Shown: piece after piece, positions 1 to 7,750 of the stretch | How the letters are laid out: the number at the start of each line of letters is the position of its first letter | Numbering within the stretch: the stretch's first letter is position 1 | From: SURF-32 sp964648365 | GTDB taxonomy: Bacteria > Planctomycetota > Phycisphaerae > UBA1845 | Direction of reading: 5' to 3' | Assembly (NCBI GenBank): GCA_964648365.1 | Contig: CAZYLK010000097.1 | Coordinates: 1 to 21,661 of the forward strand | DNA: 21,661 nt | Position numbers and translations under genes: made by a program | Notes under the pieces: model-generated | The model's input: the letters and a program-made list of their open reading frames with translations, nothing else | Told to the model about the DNA's origin: nothing | Databases searched by the model: none

Positions 1-5
1 CGAAT

Positions 6-25
6 CACGGCCTGGAAGGCCGTGC
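6..25. repeat. Short perfect hairpin, likely relic of the dispersed repeat
   Basis: Arms CACGGCCT and AGGCCGTG are perfectly complementary around GGA, and GCCACG continues beyond. The core looks like an internally deleted version of the repeat seen three times at 7871-8056 and once at 15483-15515, which share ACGGCCT..GAAG and CCGTGCCACG. It lies about 50 bases past the stop of the minus-strand polyprenyl synthase, so it could also act as that gene's terminator, but there is no T-run. Kinship to the repeat is inferred from alignment by eye. Confidence 0.4.
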
Positions 26-74
26 CACGTTCGAGCGTGCCCGCCGGGTCTGTCACGCACCCGTGCCCGCGCCC

Positions 75-1058
75 CTACATCTGCCGCTGCGTGATGAACT
101 CGGCCATGGCGGTCAGCGAAGTCCGCGCGTCGCCGGACGGAACGCGTCCGAGTGAGTCGAGGGCGTCGCTGACGAGCTGGCGGGCGTATTCCATGGCGTA
201 GGCCACGCTGTCGGTGGATGCCAGCCACGCCTTGAGATGACCATTGAGCGATCCTGCCGAGCCAGCCAGCGCGTGCTTCAACTCGGTCCGCACGTCCGGC
301 GTGCAGTTCGCCAGGCAGTGCAGCACCGGCAGCGTGGGCTTGCCCAGGTCGAAATCTCGTCCAAGGGACTTGCCCATGGCGTCCTGCGTCCCGACCACGT
401 CCAGCACGTCATCGACGATCTGAAACGCCAGCCCGGCCGTGTAGCCGTAGCGGCGGGCGGCCGCGACGACCTCGTCCGAGGCGCCGGCGTACCGCGCGCC
501 CAACTCGCAGGCGGCCGCGGTCAATGCGGCCGTCTTGCGGCCGATGATGTCGAGGTAGAGCGATTCGCTCATCGCGGCGTCGCCGCGATGGAAGTTCTGC
601 ATCAGTTCGCCTTCGCAGACGGTGTTCGTCGTCGCGCCGATCAGGCGCGAGGCGTACTGGCTGTCGAGACTGCTGCAGAGGTGAAACGCATGGCTGATGA
701 GGAAATCGCCAAGGAGCACCGCCTGCACGTTGCCCGCCACGGCGTTGATCGTCGCGCTGCGGCGGCGAACGTCGGCGGCGTCGAGCACGTCGTCGTGGAC
801 GAGCGTCGCCACGTGGACCATTTCGACCACCGCGGCCAGCGTGATGTGCTCATCCGTCAGCCGGCCGGACGCCTTGCCCGTCAGCAGCAGCAGCGCCGGC
901 CGTAACATCTTCCCACGGAAGCGGCGAACCCGATCGACCAGGTCCGCGATGAACGGCTGATCGGAATCCAACTCGGCGTCAAAGCGAGTCTCCACCCGGC
1001 GCAGCTCGGCCGCGATGGGCGTGTACAGTTCGGCTAGTGGGAGCGTGATGTTGCTCAT
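75..1058 (-). CDS. Long-chain polyprenyl diphosphate synthase (trans-isoprenyl synthase family)
   Basis: This 327-residue cytoplasmic enzyme should condense isopentenyl diphosphate onto an allylic primer to build the side chain of a quinone or similar lipid. Both aspartate-rich motifs are intact: the first DDVLD at residues 89-93 and the second at 216-220. The GK..RP substrate site (K50, R53) and the QNF stretch near 154 are also present. The residues before the first motif (HVATLVHDD) are small (A84, T85), as in octa-, hepta- and solanesyl synthases rather than farnesyl synthases, so a C35-C45 product is likely. The ATG at 1058 was chosen because homology starts at MSNITLPL; the frame is open far upstream, but that part reads like non-coding sequence. 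It is divergent from ribE, with a palindrome between them. The exact chain length is not readable from sequence. Confidence 0.93.
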   Translation of the reverse strand: MSNITLPLAELYTPIAAELRRVETRFDAELDSDQPFIADLVDRVRRFRGKMLRPALLLLTGKASGRLTDEHITLAAVVEMVHVATLVHDDVLDAADVRRRSATINAVAGNVQAVLLGDFLISHAFHLCSSLDSQYASRLIGATTNTVCEGELMQNFHRGDAAMSESLYLDIIGRKTAALTAAACELGARYAGASDEVVAAARRYGYTAGLAFQIVDDVLDVVGTQDAMGKSLGRDFDLGKPTLPVLHCLANCTPDVRTELKHALAGSAGSLNGHLKAWLASTDSVAYAMEYARQLVSDALDSLGRVPSGDARTSLTAMAEFITQRQM

Positions 1059-1103
1059 GGTCGCTCGGAAGTCTACGAACACCCGCGTCCGGCTTCCATT
1101 GTG

Positions 1104-1120
1104 TTTCAAAAGTTTTGAAA
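1104..1120. promoter_or_regulatory. AT-rich 17-bp perfect palindrome, candidate operator
   Basis: TTTCAAAA-G-TTTTGAAA is a perfect inverted repeat inside a very GC-rich, 183-bp divergent intergenic region. It lies 46 bases upstream of the minus-strand prenyl synthase start and 43 bases upstream of the plus-strand promoter candidate. Its position and symmetry fit a dimeric repressor site. No regulator is identified, and no clear -35/-10 pair for the prenyl synthase was found. Confidence 0.4.
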
Positions 1121-1162
1121 AACTCCGGCGCGTCCGGGCCTCTAGCGCCTGCGGCGGCTTGC

Positions 1163-1190
1163 TTGACACGGCCGCTGACGGTTCTAGCAT
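1163..1190 (+). promoter_or_regulatory. Sigma-70-like promoter for ribE-pdxA
   Basis: A perfect TTGACA (1163-1168) is followed by a 16-bp spacer and TAGCAT (1185-1190, four of six to TATAAT). It lies about 50 bases upstream of the ribE start, on the correct strand and in the only non-coding stretch before it. Confidence 0.55.
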
Positions 1191-1241
1191 CCAGTAACGT
1201 AGTTCACGACAATGGTTTGCGAACGGTTCGGCGGCTCGTCG

Positions 1242-1904
1242 ATGTTCACCGGGATTGTGGAAACCACTGCGACGCTGGCCGAGCTGCGGCCGGGCGGGGC
1301 CGGCGTCTACCGGCTTCGGCTGACCGGCGCCGGCGACGTGGCCGCGGACGCCGCGATGGGCGCCAGTATCGCCGTCTCGGGGGTTTGCCTGACCGTCGCG
1401 GGCGTCGCGGCGGGCGAGCTGGCTTTTGACGTCGTGCGGGAGACGCTGGACCGCTCCACGCTGGGCGGCCTGCGGACCGGCGCGCGGGTCAATCTGGAGC
1501 GCGCCCTGCCCGCGGGGGGGCGGCTGGACGGGCACTTTGTTCAGGGGCACGTGGATGGCACGGCCGTGGTCACGCGGGTGATCGCGACCTCCCGCGAGCA
1601 CGTCCTGTGGTTCCGCCCCGACGCCGGCCTGCTCGACTATGTCATCCCCAAGGGTTCCATCGCCATCGACGGCGTCTCCCTGACCATCGCGTCAGTCAAA
1701 CCGCCGGAGTCCAGCGTCGCATTGATCCCGACCACGCTGGACCGAACGACGTTGAGCGGCGTGCGCGTCGGCGATCGCGTTAACATCGAGACGGATATCC
1801 TGGCGCGCACCATCGTCTACCACCTGCGGAACATGGTCGGCGGCGGCGGGGAGTTGCCCAGCGCGGTGACCCGCGAATCGCTGGCACGGGCGGGCTTCGC
1901 GTGA
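1242..1904 (+). CDS. ribE: Riboflavin synthase alpha subunit
   Basis: The enzyme dismutates two 6,7-dimethyl-8-ribityllumazine molecules to riboflavin plus the pyrimidinedione precursor. At 220 residues it has the usual family length. The N-terminus MFTGIVE is the family hallmark and fixes the ATG at 1242; the ten codons upstream of it do not match the family. Two lumazine-binding repeats are visible. The first holds IAVSGVCLTV near 45-55 and ends near GHFVQGHVDG (about 97-106). The second starts after that and holds a matching IAIDGVSLTIA near 142-152. Its stop overlaps the pdxA start by 4 bp (GTGA), so the two are probably translationally coupled. No FMN riboswitch is evident upstream: the leader is too short and lacks conserved elements that I can recognise. 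Confidence 0.96.
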   Translation: MFTGIVETTATLAELRPGGAGVYRLRLTGAGDVAADAAMGASIAVSGVCLTVAGVAAGELAFDVVRETLDRSTLGGLRTGARVNLERALPAGGRLDGHFVQGHVDGTAVVTRVIATSREHVLWFRPDAGLLDYVIPKGSIAIDGVSLTIASVKPPESSVALIPTTLDRTTLSGVRVGDRVNIETDILARTIVYHLRNMVGGGGELPSAVTRESLARAGFA

Positions 1905-2992
1905 CGGCCGGCGCCGTCCAAACCGGCCATCAGAAGCCGCTCGTCGCCATTTCGATGGGCGATCCCGGCGGCATCGGTGCGGAGGTCGTGGTCAAGGCGC
2001 TGGCCGCGCCGGAACTGCGGTCGATGGCCAGATTCGTCATCTACGGGCTGGACGAAATGCTCCAGTACGCCGCCGATCGGGCGGAGATTCGGCCGTTCTG
2101 GTTTCGCGTGCCGCACGAGGACGTCGCCGCCATCGAGAGCGGCGTCGTGGTGGCGGACTTTGACGAGTACACCGCGTTCGGTCCGGCGCTGACGCGCCCG
2201 ACGGCGGAGGGGGGCCACGCATCGCTGCGGTTCGTTGATGAGGCCATCGAAGCCGCCCGGCATGGCTTTGCCCACGCCATCGTCACCGGCCCGATCCACA
2301 AGATAAGCTGGAAAATGGCGGGCTGTCGGTTTCCGGGCCACACGGAAAAGCTGGCGGACGCTTTCAAGTCGCCTCGCGTAACCATGATGTTTGCCGCCGC
2401 CGACCTGAAGGTGGCGCTGGCGACGGTCCACATCGCCATCAGCGACCTCCGCAATGCGCTCAACATCGGCTGCGTCCACCGCGCGATCGACCAGTTGCAC
2501 GATGCACTCAAGCATTGGTGGGGTATTGAGGAGCCGCGCATCGCGGTGGCCGGGCTGAACCCGCACGCGGGTGAGCAGGGCCGCTTCGGCGATGAGGAAA
2601 CCCGTATCATCGAGCCGGCGATGGCCATGGCGCGACAGGCCGGGGTCGACGTTTCCGGACCCTTCCCCGCTGACACCCTGTTCGTGGCCGAGCAGCGCCG
2701 GCGCTACGACGGCATCGTGGCCATGTACCACGACCAGGGGCTGATCCCGGTCAAGATGCTGGCGTTCGATTCGTCGGTGAACGTGACGCTCGGGCTGCCG
2801 ATCATCCGCACCAGCGTGGATCATGGCACGGCCATGGACATCGCGTTCCGAAACAAGGCCCATCCGGGTAGCATGACGGAGGCGATCCGGCTGGCCTGCC
2901 ATCTGGCCGCCACGGCTTGCACCGCCCGTCGGGATGAAATCCACGACGCGCCCCCGGCCCGGGCCAATATCCGCGAGCCTTCTGCCGAATAA
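1901..2992 (+). CDS. pdxA: 4-hydroxythreonine-4-phosphate dehydrogenase
   Basis: PdxA oxidises 4-phosphohydroxy-L-threonine with NAD(P) in the DXP-dependent route to pyridoxal 5'-phosphate. At 363 residues it is slightly longer than usual because of a C-terminal tail of about 20 residues. The N-terminal ISMGDPGGIG motif is at 17-26, the GHTE motif at 146-149, and the catalytic-site TGPIHK at 129-134. Three histidines, H177, H222 and H277, are spaced 45 and 55 residues apart. That matches the spacing of the divalent-metal ligands H166, H211 and H266 of the E. coli enzyme. The GTG start overlaps the ribE stop. Pairing with ribE makes a small two-cofactor (B2/B6) operon. Confidence 0.96.
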   Translation: MTAGAVQTGHQKPLVAISMGDPGGIGAEVVVKALAAPELRSMARFVIYGLDEMLQYAADRAEIRPFWFRVPHEDVAAIESGVVVADFDEYTAFGPALTRPTAEGGHASLRFVDEAIEAARHGFAHAIVTGPIHKISWKMAGCRFPGHTEKLADAFKSPRVTMMFAAADLKVALATVHIAISDLRNALNIGCVHRAIDQLHDALKHWWGIEEPRIAVAGLNPHAGEQGRFGDEETRIIEPAMAMARQAGVDVSGPFPADTLFVAEQRRRYDGIVAMYHDQGLIPVKMLAFDSSVNVTLGLPIIRTSVDHGTAMDIAFRNKAHPGSMTEAIRLACHLAATACTARRDEIHDAPPARANIREPSAE

Positions 2993-3000
2993 CGGGTAAG

Positions 3001-3123
3001 GTGAGCCTGCGGGTCGGATGCCCTTCCGGCGCGTGCGACTGTAACACTGCGCGTCCGGGCGGCGCTGGATGTCGGGCGCAGGCTCACAACGACGACGGAT
3101 TCAGAAAGCAGCCCGAAGCGGGC
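3001..3123 (+). promoter_or_regulatory. Structured leader or intergenic RNA element upstream of the DUF5658 gene
   Basis: A perfect 11-bp inverted repeat (GTGAGCCTGCG at 3001-3011, complement at 3077-3087) closes a 65-base interior. Inside it, CCGGCGCG (3026-3033) can pair with CGCGTCCGG (3050-3058), with one bulged T. Further on, GCCCG-AAG-CGGGC (3111-3123) forms a hairpin that directly abuts the GGAG ribosome-binding site at 3124-3127. The arrangement (closing stem, internal stem, then an RBS-proximal hairpin) resembles a cis-regulatory RNA. The same bases stay open in the downstream frame, so an N-terminal extension is not formally excluded. No known riboswitch class is recognised. Confidence 0.35.
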
Positions 3124-3135
3124 GGAGATGACGGC

Positions 3136-3618
3136 ATGAACTCTCAGGACAATCCGTTTCTTCGGCTCGATTCCTCGCGGTCTTCGACGCCGCTGGCGAA
3201 GGTGGCGGCGGTACCGCCGTTGGGCCTGCTCCAGAAGGCCCGCTATCCCAATCTGTACGTCTGGTTCGTCTTCCTGGCGGCCATGGACATCATGATGACG
3301 TGGATCGTCCTTTCGTTCGGCGGCAGCGAGGCCAACGTGCTCGCTCACTGGTTCCTGTCGAAGTGGGGACTCAGCGGCATGATCGGCCTCAAATTCGCCG
3401 CGGTCATCCTTGTCGTTTTGGTCTGTGAGATCGCCGGACGACTCCGCGACGAGGCCGGCCGGAACCTGGCGCGATTCGCGGTCGCCGTCAACGTGGTGCC
3501 GGTGACGCTTGCCTTTGTGCAGTTGCTGATCAACAAGTTCGGCGGCGGCGAGGAGGAATCTGACGCGGTGGTCAGGGCCGTCCACCGGGCGCTGGTTGTC
3601 AGCGGGTTCATCGCGTAA
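3136..3618 (+). CDS. Small three-helix membrane protein, DUF5658-like
   Basis: A 160-residue inner-membrane protein of unknown function. About 38 polar residues precede three hydrophobic helices at about 40-61, 78-99 and 110-133. The first helix carries LAAMDIMMTW and is followed by GGSEANVLAHWFL, a pattern I associate with DUF5658 (a D/T-rich first helix, then EAN.LA). A short charged tail follows the last helix. The ATG at 3136 was chosen because GGCGGAG lies 9 bases upstream; the frame is open back to 3001, but that segment is Cys/Gly/Pro-rich, unlike the rest, and overlaps an inverted repeat. It lies 143 bp after pdxA on the same strand. The family assignment is from memory of the pattern, not a search. 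Confidence 0.72.
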   Translation: MNSQDNPFLRLDSSRSSTPLAKVAAVPPLGLLQKARYPNLYVWFVFLAAMDIMMTWIVLSFGGSEANVLAHWFLSKWGLSGMIGLKFAAVILVVLVCEIAGRLRDEAGRNLARFAVAVNVVPVTLAFVQLLINKFGGGEEESDAVVRAVHRALVVSGFIA

Positions 3619-3672
3619 CCGGGCGATCCGTCGCCGCGACGCCGTTCGCCGGTGCCGGCCGCGTCCCGTTCA

Positions 3673-3681
3673 TGCTACAAC
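3673..3681 (+). promoter_or_regulatory. Extended -10 element immediately upstream of the hydrolase start
   Basis: TGCTACAAC fits an extended -10 (TGn plus TACAAC, four of six). The start ATG at 3688 lies only seven bases past it and has no Shine-Dalgarno, so transcription may begin at the start codon itself (a leaderless mRNA). No good -35 is visible. Confidence 0.35.
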
Positions 3682-3687
3682 ATCCGC

Positions 3688-5388
3688 ATGAATGCCGCGC
3701 AGGCGGAACCGTCGATCCCTCGCACCGATCCAGTCGGTACGCACACCGTGCGCATTCCGATGCGCGACGGAAAGACGCTCGCCGCTGATCTCTACTTCGG
3801 CCCGGCGCCGCGGCCGCCTCGCCCGGCGATCCTCATCCAGACCCCCTACGGAAAGGGCCAATTCCGCGGCGTGCTCGGCGAGCGCGTCCGCAATCACGGC
3901 CTCTTCGACACGTCGCGCGAAGTCTTCGTCGTCGTTGACGTGCGCGGATTCGGCGAGTCGAAGGACGCCGGCCCGTTCCCCTCCGCCGAAGGTCGCGGCC
4001 GCGACGGTTACGACCTGGTCGAGTGGCTGGCGGAGCAGCCCTGGTGCAACGGTCGCGTCGGAACCTGGGGCCCATCGGCGCTCGGGCGGGTGCAGTACTA
4101 CACCGCGCATCAAGAGCCGCCGCACCTGGTGTGTTGCGTGCCGCTCGTCGCGGGGATGGGTCCGATGGACTACCGCGAGTACTTTGACCACGGCGTCCTG
4201 CGGAAGTCCTTTGTGGACATGGTCAGCGTGCTCGGGTTCAAGCTCGACCCGCGGGTGGCCGCGGCCGAATCGCCGGATGCCGATGTCTTCCGTACGGACG
4301 CGCCGTTCGGACCCATCGACCGGCTCGACGTGCCCATCCTGATGATCAGCGGCTGGTACGACTTGAGCATCGAGAAGCACCTGGAGAGCTTCGCGGCGCT
4401 ACGACGCCAGGCAGGACCGGTCGCGCGAGCCCAGTCTCGCTTGCTGGTCGGCCCGTGGGAGCACATGAGCGTCGGCCTCACCCGGCAGGGCGAATGGTCC
4501 TTTCCCGCGGCCACCGGTGAAAGCGATCGGGCGGCGCGGGCGTTCTTCGATTACTGGCTGCACGACCGGCGCGACAACGGCTGGGCCGCAACGCCGCCCG
4601 TACGGTGGATGCCGGTGGGGGATACGCGCTGGTACGGCGGTGATGCGTTCGACCCGGCGCCGGTTCCAACGAAGACGCTATACCTGAAGGCCGGTGGCGA
4701 GTTGCACCCGGTCGCGCCGGCGGAGCGAACGGAGGTCAGCGTCCCTTTCGACCCGGCCGATCCGGTCCCGACGCTCGGCGGGGCGAACCTCTCGCGAGTC
4801 ACCGGCAGCGACATCGACGCGGGTCCGTATGACCAGCGACCCATCGAGTCCCGCGACGATGTGCAGGTCTTCGAGACGCCCCCGCTCGACGCCTCGCTGA
4901 TGATTCACGGGTCGATCGTCTTTCGGCCGGTGTTCGCAATGAACCGGCCCCCCGACCGCGGTGACAAGCATCCCGGTGTTTCCTCCGGCGCGGCGGCGGG
5001 GGCGGTCAGTCAGAACAGGGGGGATGCCAGCCTTGCGATCCGCGTGTGCGACGTCCACCCGGACGGCCGCTCCATGCTGCTCGTCGACGGTGCCATCAGC
5101 GCCCGCTTCGCGCGCGCCATCGAACGGAGGTCGGACGGTTCGCCGTCAGCCGCGGTCGAGGCTGCGCGTTCATTCGAGGAGGGGCTTGTCCGGGGCGCGC
5201 TGCAGCTTGCGCCGATTGCGGCCAGGATCGATGCCGGTCACGCCGTGCGGATTTCGATAAGCTGCACGAACTACCCGCGCTTCGCGTTGCCGGGGGTGCC
5301 AGGTGGCGAGGGGCTGTATTCGACTCGCATCCTTCTTGGTGGTCCGGATGCGACGAGCATCGAGATTCCGTGGACGCCCGCGGACTGA
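3688..5388 (+). CDS. CocE/NonD-type (peptidase S15) alpha/beta hydrolase
   Basis: A 566-residue serine hydrolase of the X-Pro dipeptidyl-peptidase/cocaine-esterase family. It opens with the typical beta segment VRIPMRDGKTLAADLY (21-36). The nucleophile motif is GPSALG with S130; the catalytic Asp is D225 in SGWYD, and the His is H259 in GPWEH. The C-terminal third, from about residue 330, fits the jelly-roll lid domain of the family (TLYLKAGGELHP, later ISISCTNYPRFA). The VDVRGFGESKDAG segment (83-95) is also characteristic. No signal peptide is seen, so it is probably cytoplasmic. The ATG at 3688 was chosen over an upstream in-frame codon because homology starts near there. The true substrate, whether peptide, ester or amide, cannot be told from sequence. 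The next gene starts 9 bases on. Confidence 0.9.
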   Translation: MNAAQAEPSIPRTDPVGTHTVRIPMRDGKTLAADLYFGPAPRPPRPAILIQTPYGKGQFRGVLGERVRNHGLFDTSREVFVVVDVRGFGESKDAGPFPSAEGRGRDGYDLVEWLAEQPWCNGRVGTWGPSALGRVQYYTAHQEPPHLVCCVPLVAGMGPMDYREYFDHGVLRKSFVDMVSVLGFKLDPRVAAAESPDADVFRTDAPFGPIDRLDVPILMISGWYDLSIEKHLESFAALRRQAGPVARAQSRLLVGPWEHMSVGLTRQGEWSFPAATGESDRAARAFFDYWLHDRRDNGWAATPPVRWMPVGDTRWYGGDAFDPAPVPTKTLYLKAGGELHPVAPAERTEVSVPFDPADPVPTLGGANLSRVTGSDIDAGPYDQRPIESRDDVQVFETPPLDASLMIHGSIVFRPVFAMNRPPDRGDKHPGVSSGAAAGAVSQNRGDASLAIRVCDVHPDGRSMLLVDGAISARFARAIERRSDGSPSAAVEAARSFEEGLVRGALQLAPIAARIDAGHAVRISISCTNYPRFALPGVPGGEGLYSTRILLGGPDATSIEIPWTPAD

Positions 5389-5396
5389 GGTCGTCT

Positions 5397-6131
5397 GTGA
5401 CCCGAAGCGGCGATAAACCATCGAACGACAACCCCGCGGCGAGGGACACCGCAAGCGCTCGCGACTCATCTGCCGGGCATAGCGCTTGTCGCGCGGTTCA
5501 CGTCCCAGGCTGGCCGCGCCGGCACCCTGCGGCGGCCGCGATTCTTGTGACCGTCTTCGCGTTCGCCGTCTACGATCGCATCCGCGATCGGGCCGTGACG
5601 AACGCTTCCGACGCGGACGATGCCGATCGCCGGCGGTTCCACGCCCGCTGGTTCGACGTCGCCCGCGTCGTGGATGGTGATACGCTCGACATCCAGGTGC
5701 CCGGCACCGGTCCATCCGGCGCGACCGACGCCCGATCGCCGATTCTCCATGCCGCAACGCCGCCTACCGTACGCATTCGTCTCTGGGGTGTGGATGCGCC
5801 GGAGTCGACGGACGATCGCCCGATGTACTACGGGCCTGAGGCAGCCTCGTTTGCCCGTTCGCGCCTTGAGGGCAGGCGCATCTACGTCGTACTGTCGCCG
5901 CGCCGTACGCGAGACCGTTACGACCGCCTTCTGGCGTATGTCTATGTGAATCGAACCGGCCCGTCGTTCAATGAAGCGCTGATCGAGACCGGCCACGCCT
6001 ACGCCGATCCCCGTTTCCCGCATCACTATGCCGAGCGATTTGAGGCAGCGGAGCTTCACGCGCGGAAGAGCGGGACGGGGCTGTGGGCCGGCGCAGACCC
6101 TGATCAGATGCCTGAGTGGAAACGCCGGTGA
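5397..6131 (+). CDS. Membrane-anchored thermonuclease-like (SNase domain) protein
   Basis: A 244-residue protein. A hydrophobic segment at about 44-59, after an Arg-rich stretch, suggests one N-terminal anchor with the nuclease domain outside the cytoplasm. The staphylococcal-nuclease fold spans about 84-233. VVDGDTLDI gives D93/D95; RLWGVDAPE gives R128, D133 and E136; DRYDRLLAYVY gives R177. These match catalytic R35, D40, E43 and R87 of S. aureus nuclease, so activity is plausible. A loop at about 101-122 inside the barrel is longer than usual. The GTG at 5397 was chosen because TGAGG lies 8 bases upstream and it follows the hydrolase stop by 8 bases; upstream the frame overlaps that gene. 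Likely co-transcribed with the hydrolase, with no obvious functional link. Confidence 0.85.
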   Translation: MTRSGDKPSNDNPAARDTASARDSSAGHSACRAVHVPGWPRRHPAAAAILVTVFAFAVYDRIRDRAVTNASDADDADRRRFHARWFDVARVVDGDTLDIQVPGTGPSGATDARSPILHAATPPTVRIRLWGVDAPESTDDRPMYYGPEAASFARSRLEGRRIYVVLSPRRTRDRYDRLLAYVYVNRTGPSFNEALIETGHAYADPRFPHHYAERFEAAELHARKSGTGLWAGADPDQMPEWKRR

Positions 6132-6193
6132 ACACCGGTCGCGCGATCGGGCGACGTTGGTCGACGGGTGACACTGCGGCACGCCGCGCCAAC

Positions 6194-6898
6194 TCAATAG
6201 CGCCCGTAGTCCGATGCTCGATATCCCACGGACGACTTCAGCGCGGACATGGAAAAATACCGTCCGGGACACGCGGTCTTGCCCGTCACCTCGCCGTGAG
6301 AACGGATGTGGTTGCGGTCGATGCCGGTCGTGCGCATCAGGAACGCGACCAGCCTGTTGAGCGAGGCAAGCTGGGCCGCGGAGGGTGCTGAGTTCTGAAA
6401 ATTGCCCACCAGGCAGATGCCGATGCCGTGGTCGTTGTAGTAGTTGTTGCTGGTCTTGCAGTGCGCTCCGTGCTTCTGCTTGGTCCAGCGCGGGCCGACC
6501 TCGATGGCGCCGTCGGCGGATTCCGAGCCGTTGCCGATGACGAAGTGGTAGCCCAGTTCGTCCCAGCCGTTCGCGGTGCGGTGATAACGGTCGAAACTGG
6601 CGGCGCCGCCGCTCGTGGTCGCGCTGTGGTGGATCACGATCTCATGCCAGCGGTTGCTCACGCCACCGGGCGGATACCACCCGGGCGGCGTCGCAAACGA
6701 CGTCTGCGGCGGACGATACGGCGCGGCAGGCCGGCCGGCGTACGGGCTGCGCGGCGCCTGAGGCGGCGGATAATTCGGCGGCGGAACCTGCCGGTGAGCG
6801 TAGAGTCTCGGATTCACGGGATCCGGATCGGCGCCGCCGGTCGTCGCGCAGCCCGCTGCGGATAGCATCAATGCCGCCCCTGCGATAGCCCACCGCAT
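6194..6898 (-). CDS. Lipoprotein N-acetylmuramoyl-L-alanine amidase (Amidase_2/PGRP type)
   Basis: A 234-residue cell-wall hydrolase predicted to cut the MurNAc-L-Ala bond. Residues 1-17 form a lipoprotein signal (LSAAGC, C17), although position -3 is Ala rather than the preferred Leu. A Pro/Tyr-rich linker spans about 26-78, then the amidase domain 84-230. The zinc ligands read as H90 (IVIHHSAT), H201 (IRSHGEV) and C210 (TACPG), as in T7 lysozyme and PGRPs. GYHFVIGNG (116-124) supplies the conserved aromatic/His strand. The ATG at 6898 was chosen because a perfect AACCTCC complement (GGAGGT) lies 8 bases upstream; the TTG at 6907 overlaps that site. It is convergent with the nuclease gene, with a 62-bp gap and no clear terminator. 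Confidence 0.9.
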   Translation of the reverse strand: MRWAIAGAALMLSAAGCATTGGADPDPVNPRLYAHRQVPPPNYPPPQAPRSPYAGRPAAPYRPPQTSFATPPGWYPPGGVSNRWHEIVIHHSATTSGGAASFDRYHRTANGWDELGYHFVIGNGSESADGAIEVGPRWTKQKHGAHCKTSNNYYNDHGIGICLVGNFQNSAPSAAQLASLNRLVAFLMRTTGIDRNHIRSHGEVTGKTACPGRYFSMSALKSSVGYRASDYGRY

Positions 6899-7005
6899 AA
6901 ACCACAACCTCCGAAGGCATGAGTTCCAGGCTCGTCTGGAGACATACTCTCAACGGTTTATCGGATGACCGGGCGTCGGAGGTGGAGAAAAGCCGCGGCG
7001 ACCGC

Positions 7006-7734
7006 CTACGGCCGGTCCAGGTAGAGGATGCGGCCGCAGACGTGGCAGAACTGCAAGTCCCCGCCCCGGTGCAGCGTATTGACGACGTCGAGCGTGACTT
7101 TCATGTTGCAGCCGGCGCAGCAGTAGTCGTCGCGGCGCGGATGGATCTTGATGACGGCGGCCATCGCTTCGCCTTCGTGATGGCGGGCGACGCGGTCAAA
7201 GGTCTGGAGCGACACGGCCGGTATGCCCTGCGAAGCCTCCGCTTTCTGCTTTTCCAGCTTGGCCCGCCGTTCCGCGACCGACTGACGATAGGTTTCCAGT
7301 GCCGCCTTCGCCTTCTCCAGCCGCTCCTCCAACTCCTTCCGCTCATTCTCGACCGAGGTCAGCCCCAGGCGCAGTTCGTCCAACTGGCCCATTTTCTCCA
7401 ATTCGGACGCCTCGATCTTGGCTGAGTCGGCCTTCTCCGTGTTGAGCGTCGTCAGGATGGCGGTGTATTCCTTGTTGGTCCGGGCGGTGTTCAGTGCTTC
7501 CCGGTGTTTGGCGATGTTGGCCTCGCGCGTTTTCACGTCGAGGTCGATCGCGTCGACTTCGCGCTGCACCTCGCCGACCCGCGTCTTTGCCTCCCTCAGC
7601 CGGCGATCCACGGCCGCAATCTGCCGCTCGACCCGCTCGATGCGATCAAGCCGCGTCTGCTCCTCGCCCCGGATGACCGCAATGTCTCGTTCGATTTCCT
7701 GAAGATTCTGAAGCGCTTCGATGATGGTCGCCAT
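7006..7734 (-). CDS. Coiled-coil protein with C-terminal C4 zinc ribbon (DUF164/CT398-like)
   Basis: A 242-residue cytoplasmic protein. Residues about 10-165 are heptad-rich, charged helices broken once near TNKEYTAIL (86-94), a signature I associate with the CT398/HP0958 family. The helices form a long antiparallel hairpin. The C-terminal ribbon has CAGC (C206, C209) and CHVC (C230, C233), enough to bind one zinc. C205 is extra. Family members have been linked to flagellar regulation (HP0958/FlgZ) or are uncharacterised; no motility gene is near here, so no role is assigned. The ATG at 7734 is preceded by GGAAAG. A good promoter lies 64 bases upstream, with a leader hairpin between. The frame is open further upstream, but that part covers the tandem repeats. 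Confidence 0.88.
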   Translation of the reverse strand: MATIIEALQNLQEIERDIAVIRGEEQTRLDRIERVERQIAAVDRRLREAKTRVGEVQREVDAIDLDVKTREANIAKHREALNTARTNKEYTAILTTLNTEKADSAKIEASELEKMGQLDELRLGLTSVENERKELEERLEKAKAALETYRQSVAERRAKLEKQKAEASQGIPAVSLQTFDRVARHHEGEAMAAVIKIHPRRDDYCCAGCNMKVTLDVVNTLHRGGDLQFCHVCGRILYLDRP

Positions 7735-7750
7735 CGTCTTTCCCGATGTC

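Noticed and set aside
1059..1601. N-terminal extension of the polyprenyl synthase (open frame to 1601)
   Set aside because: The added 181 residues are low-complexity Arg/Gly/Pro, overlap ribE on the other strand and cross its promoter; homology begins at the ATG at 1058.
1817..2944. A 375-codon open frame antisense to pdxA
   Set aside because: Composition (His, Arg, Gly, Asp) is typical of an antisense shadow, and pdxA on the other strand has all its metal ligands.
5466..6272. A 268-codon minus-strand frame opposite the thermonuclease-like gene
   Set aside because: No recognisable domain, and it overlaps both the nuclease and the end of the amidase gene.
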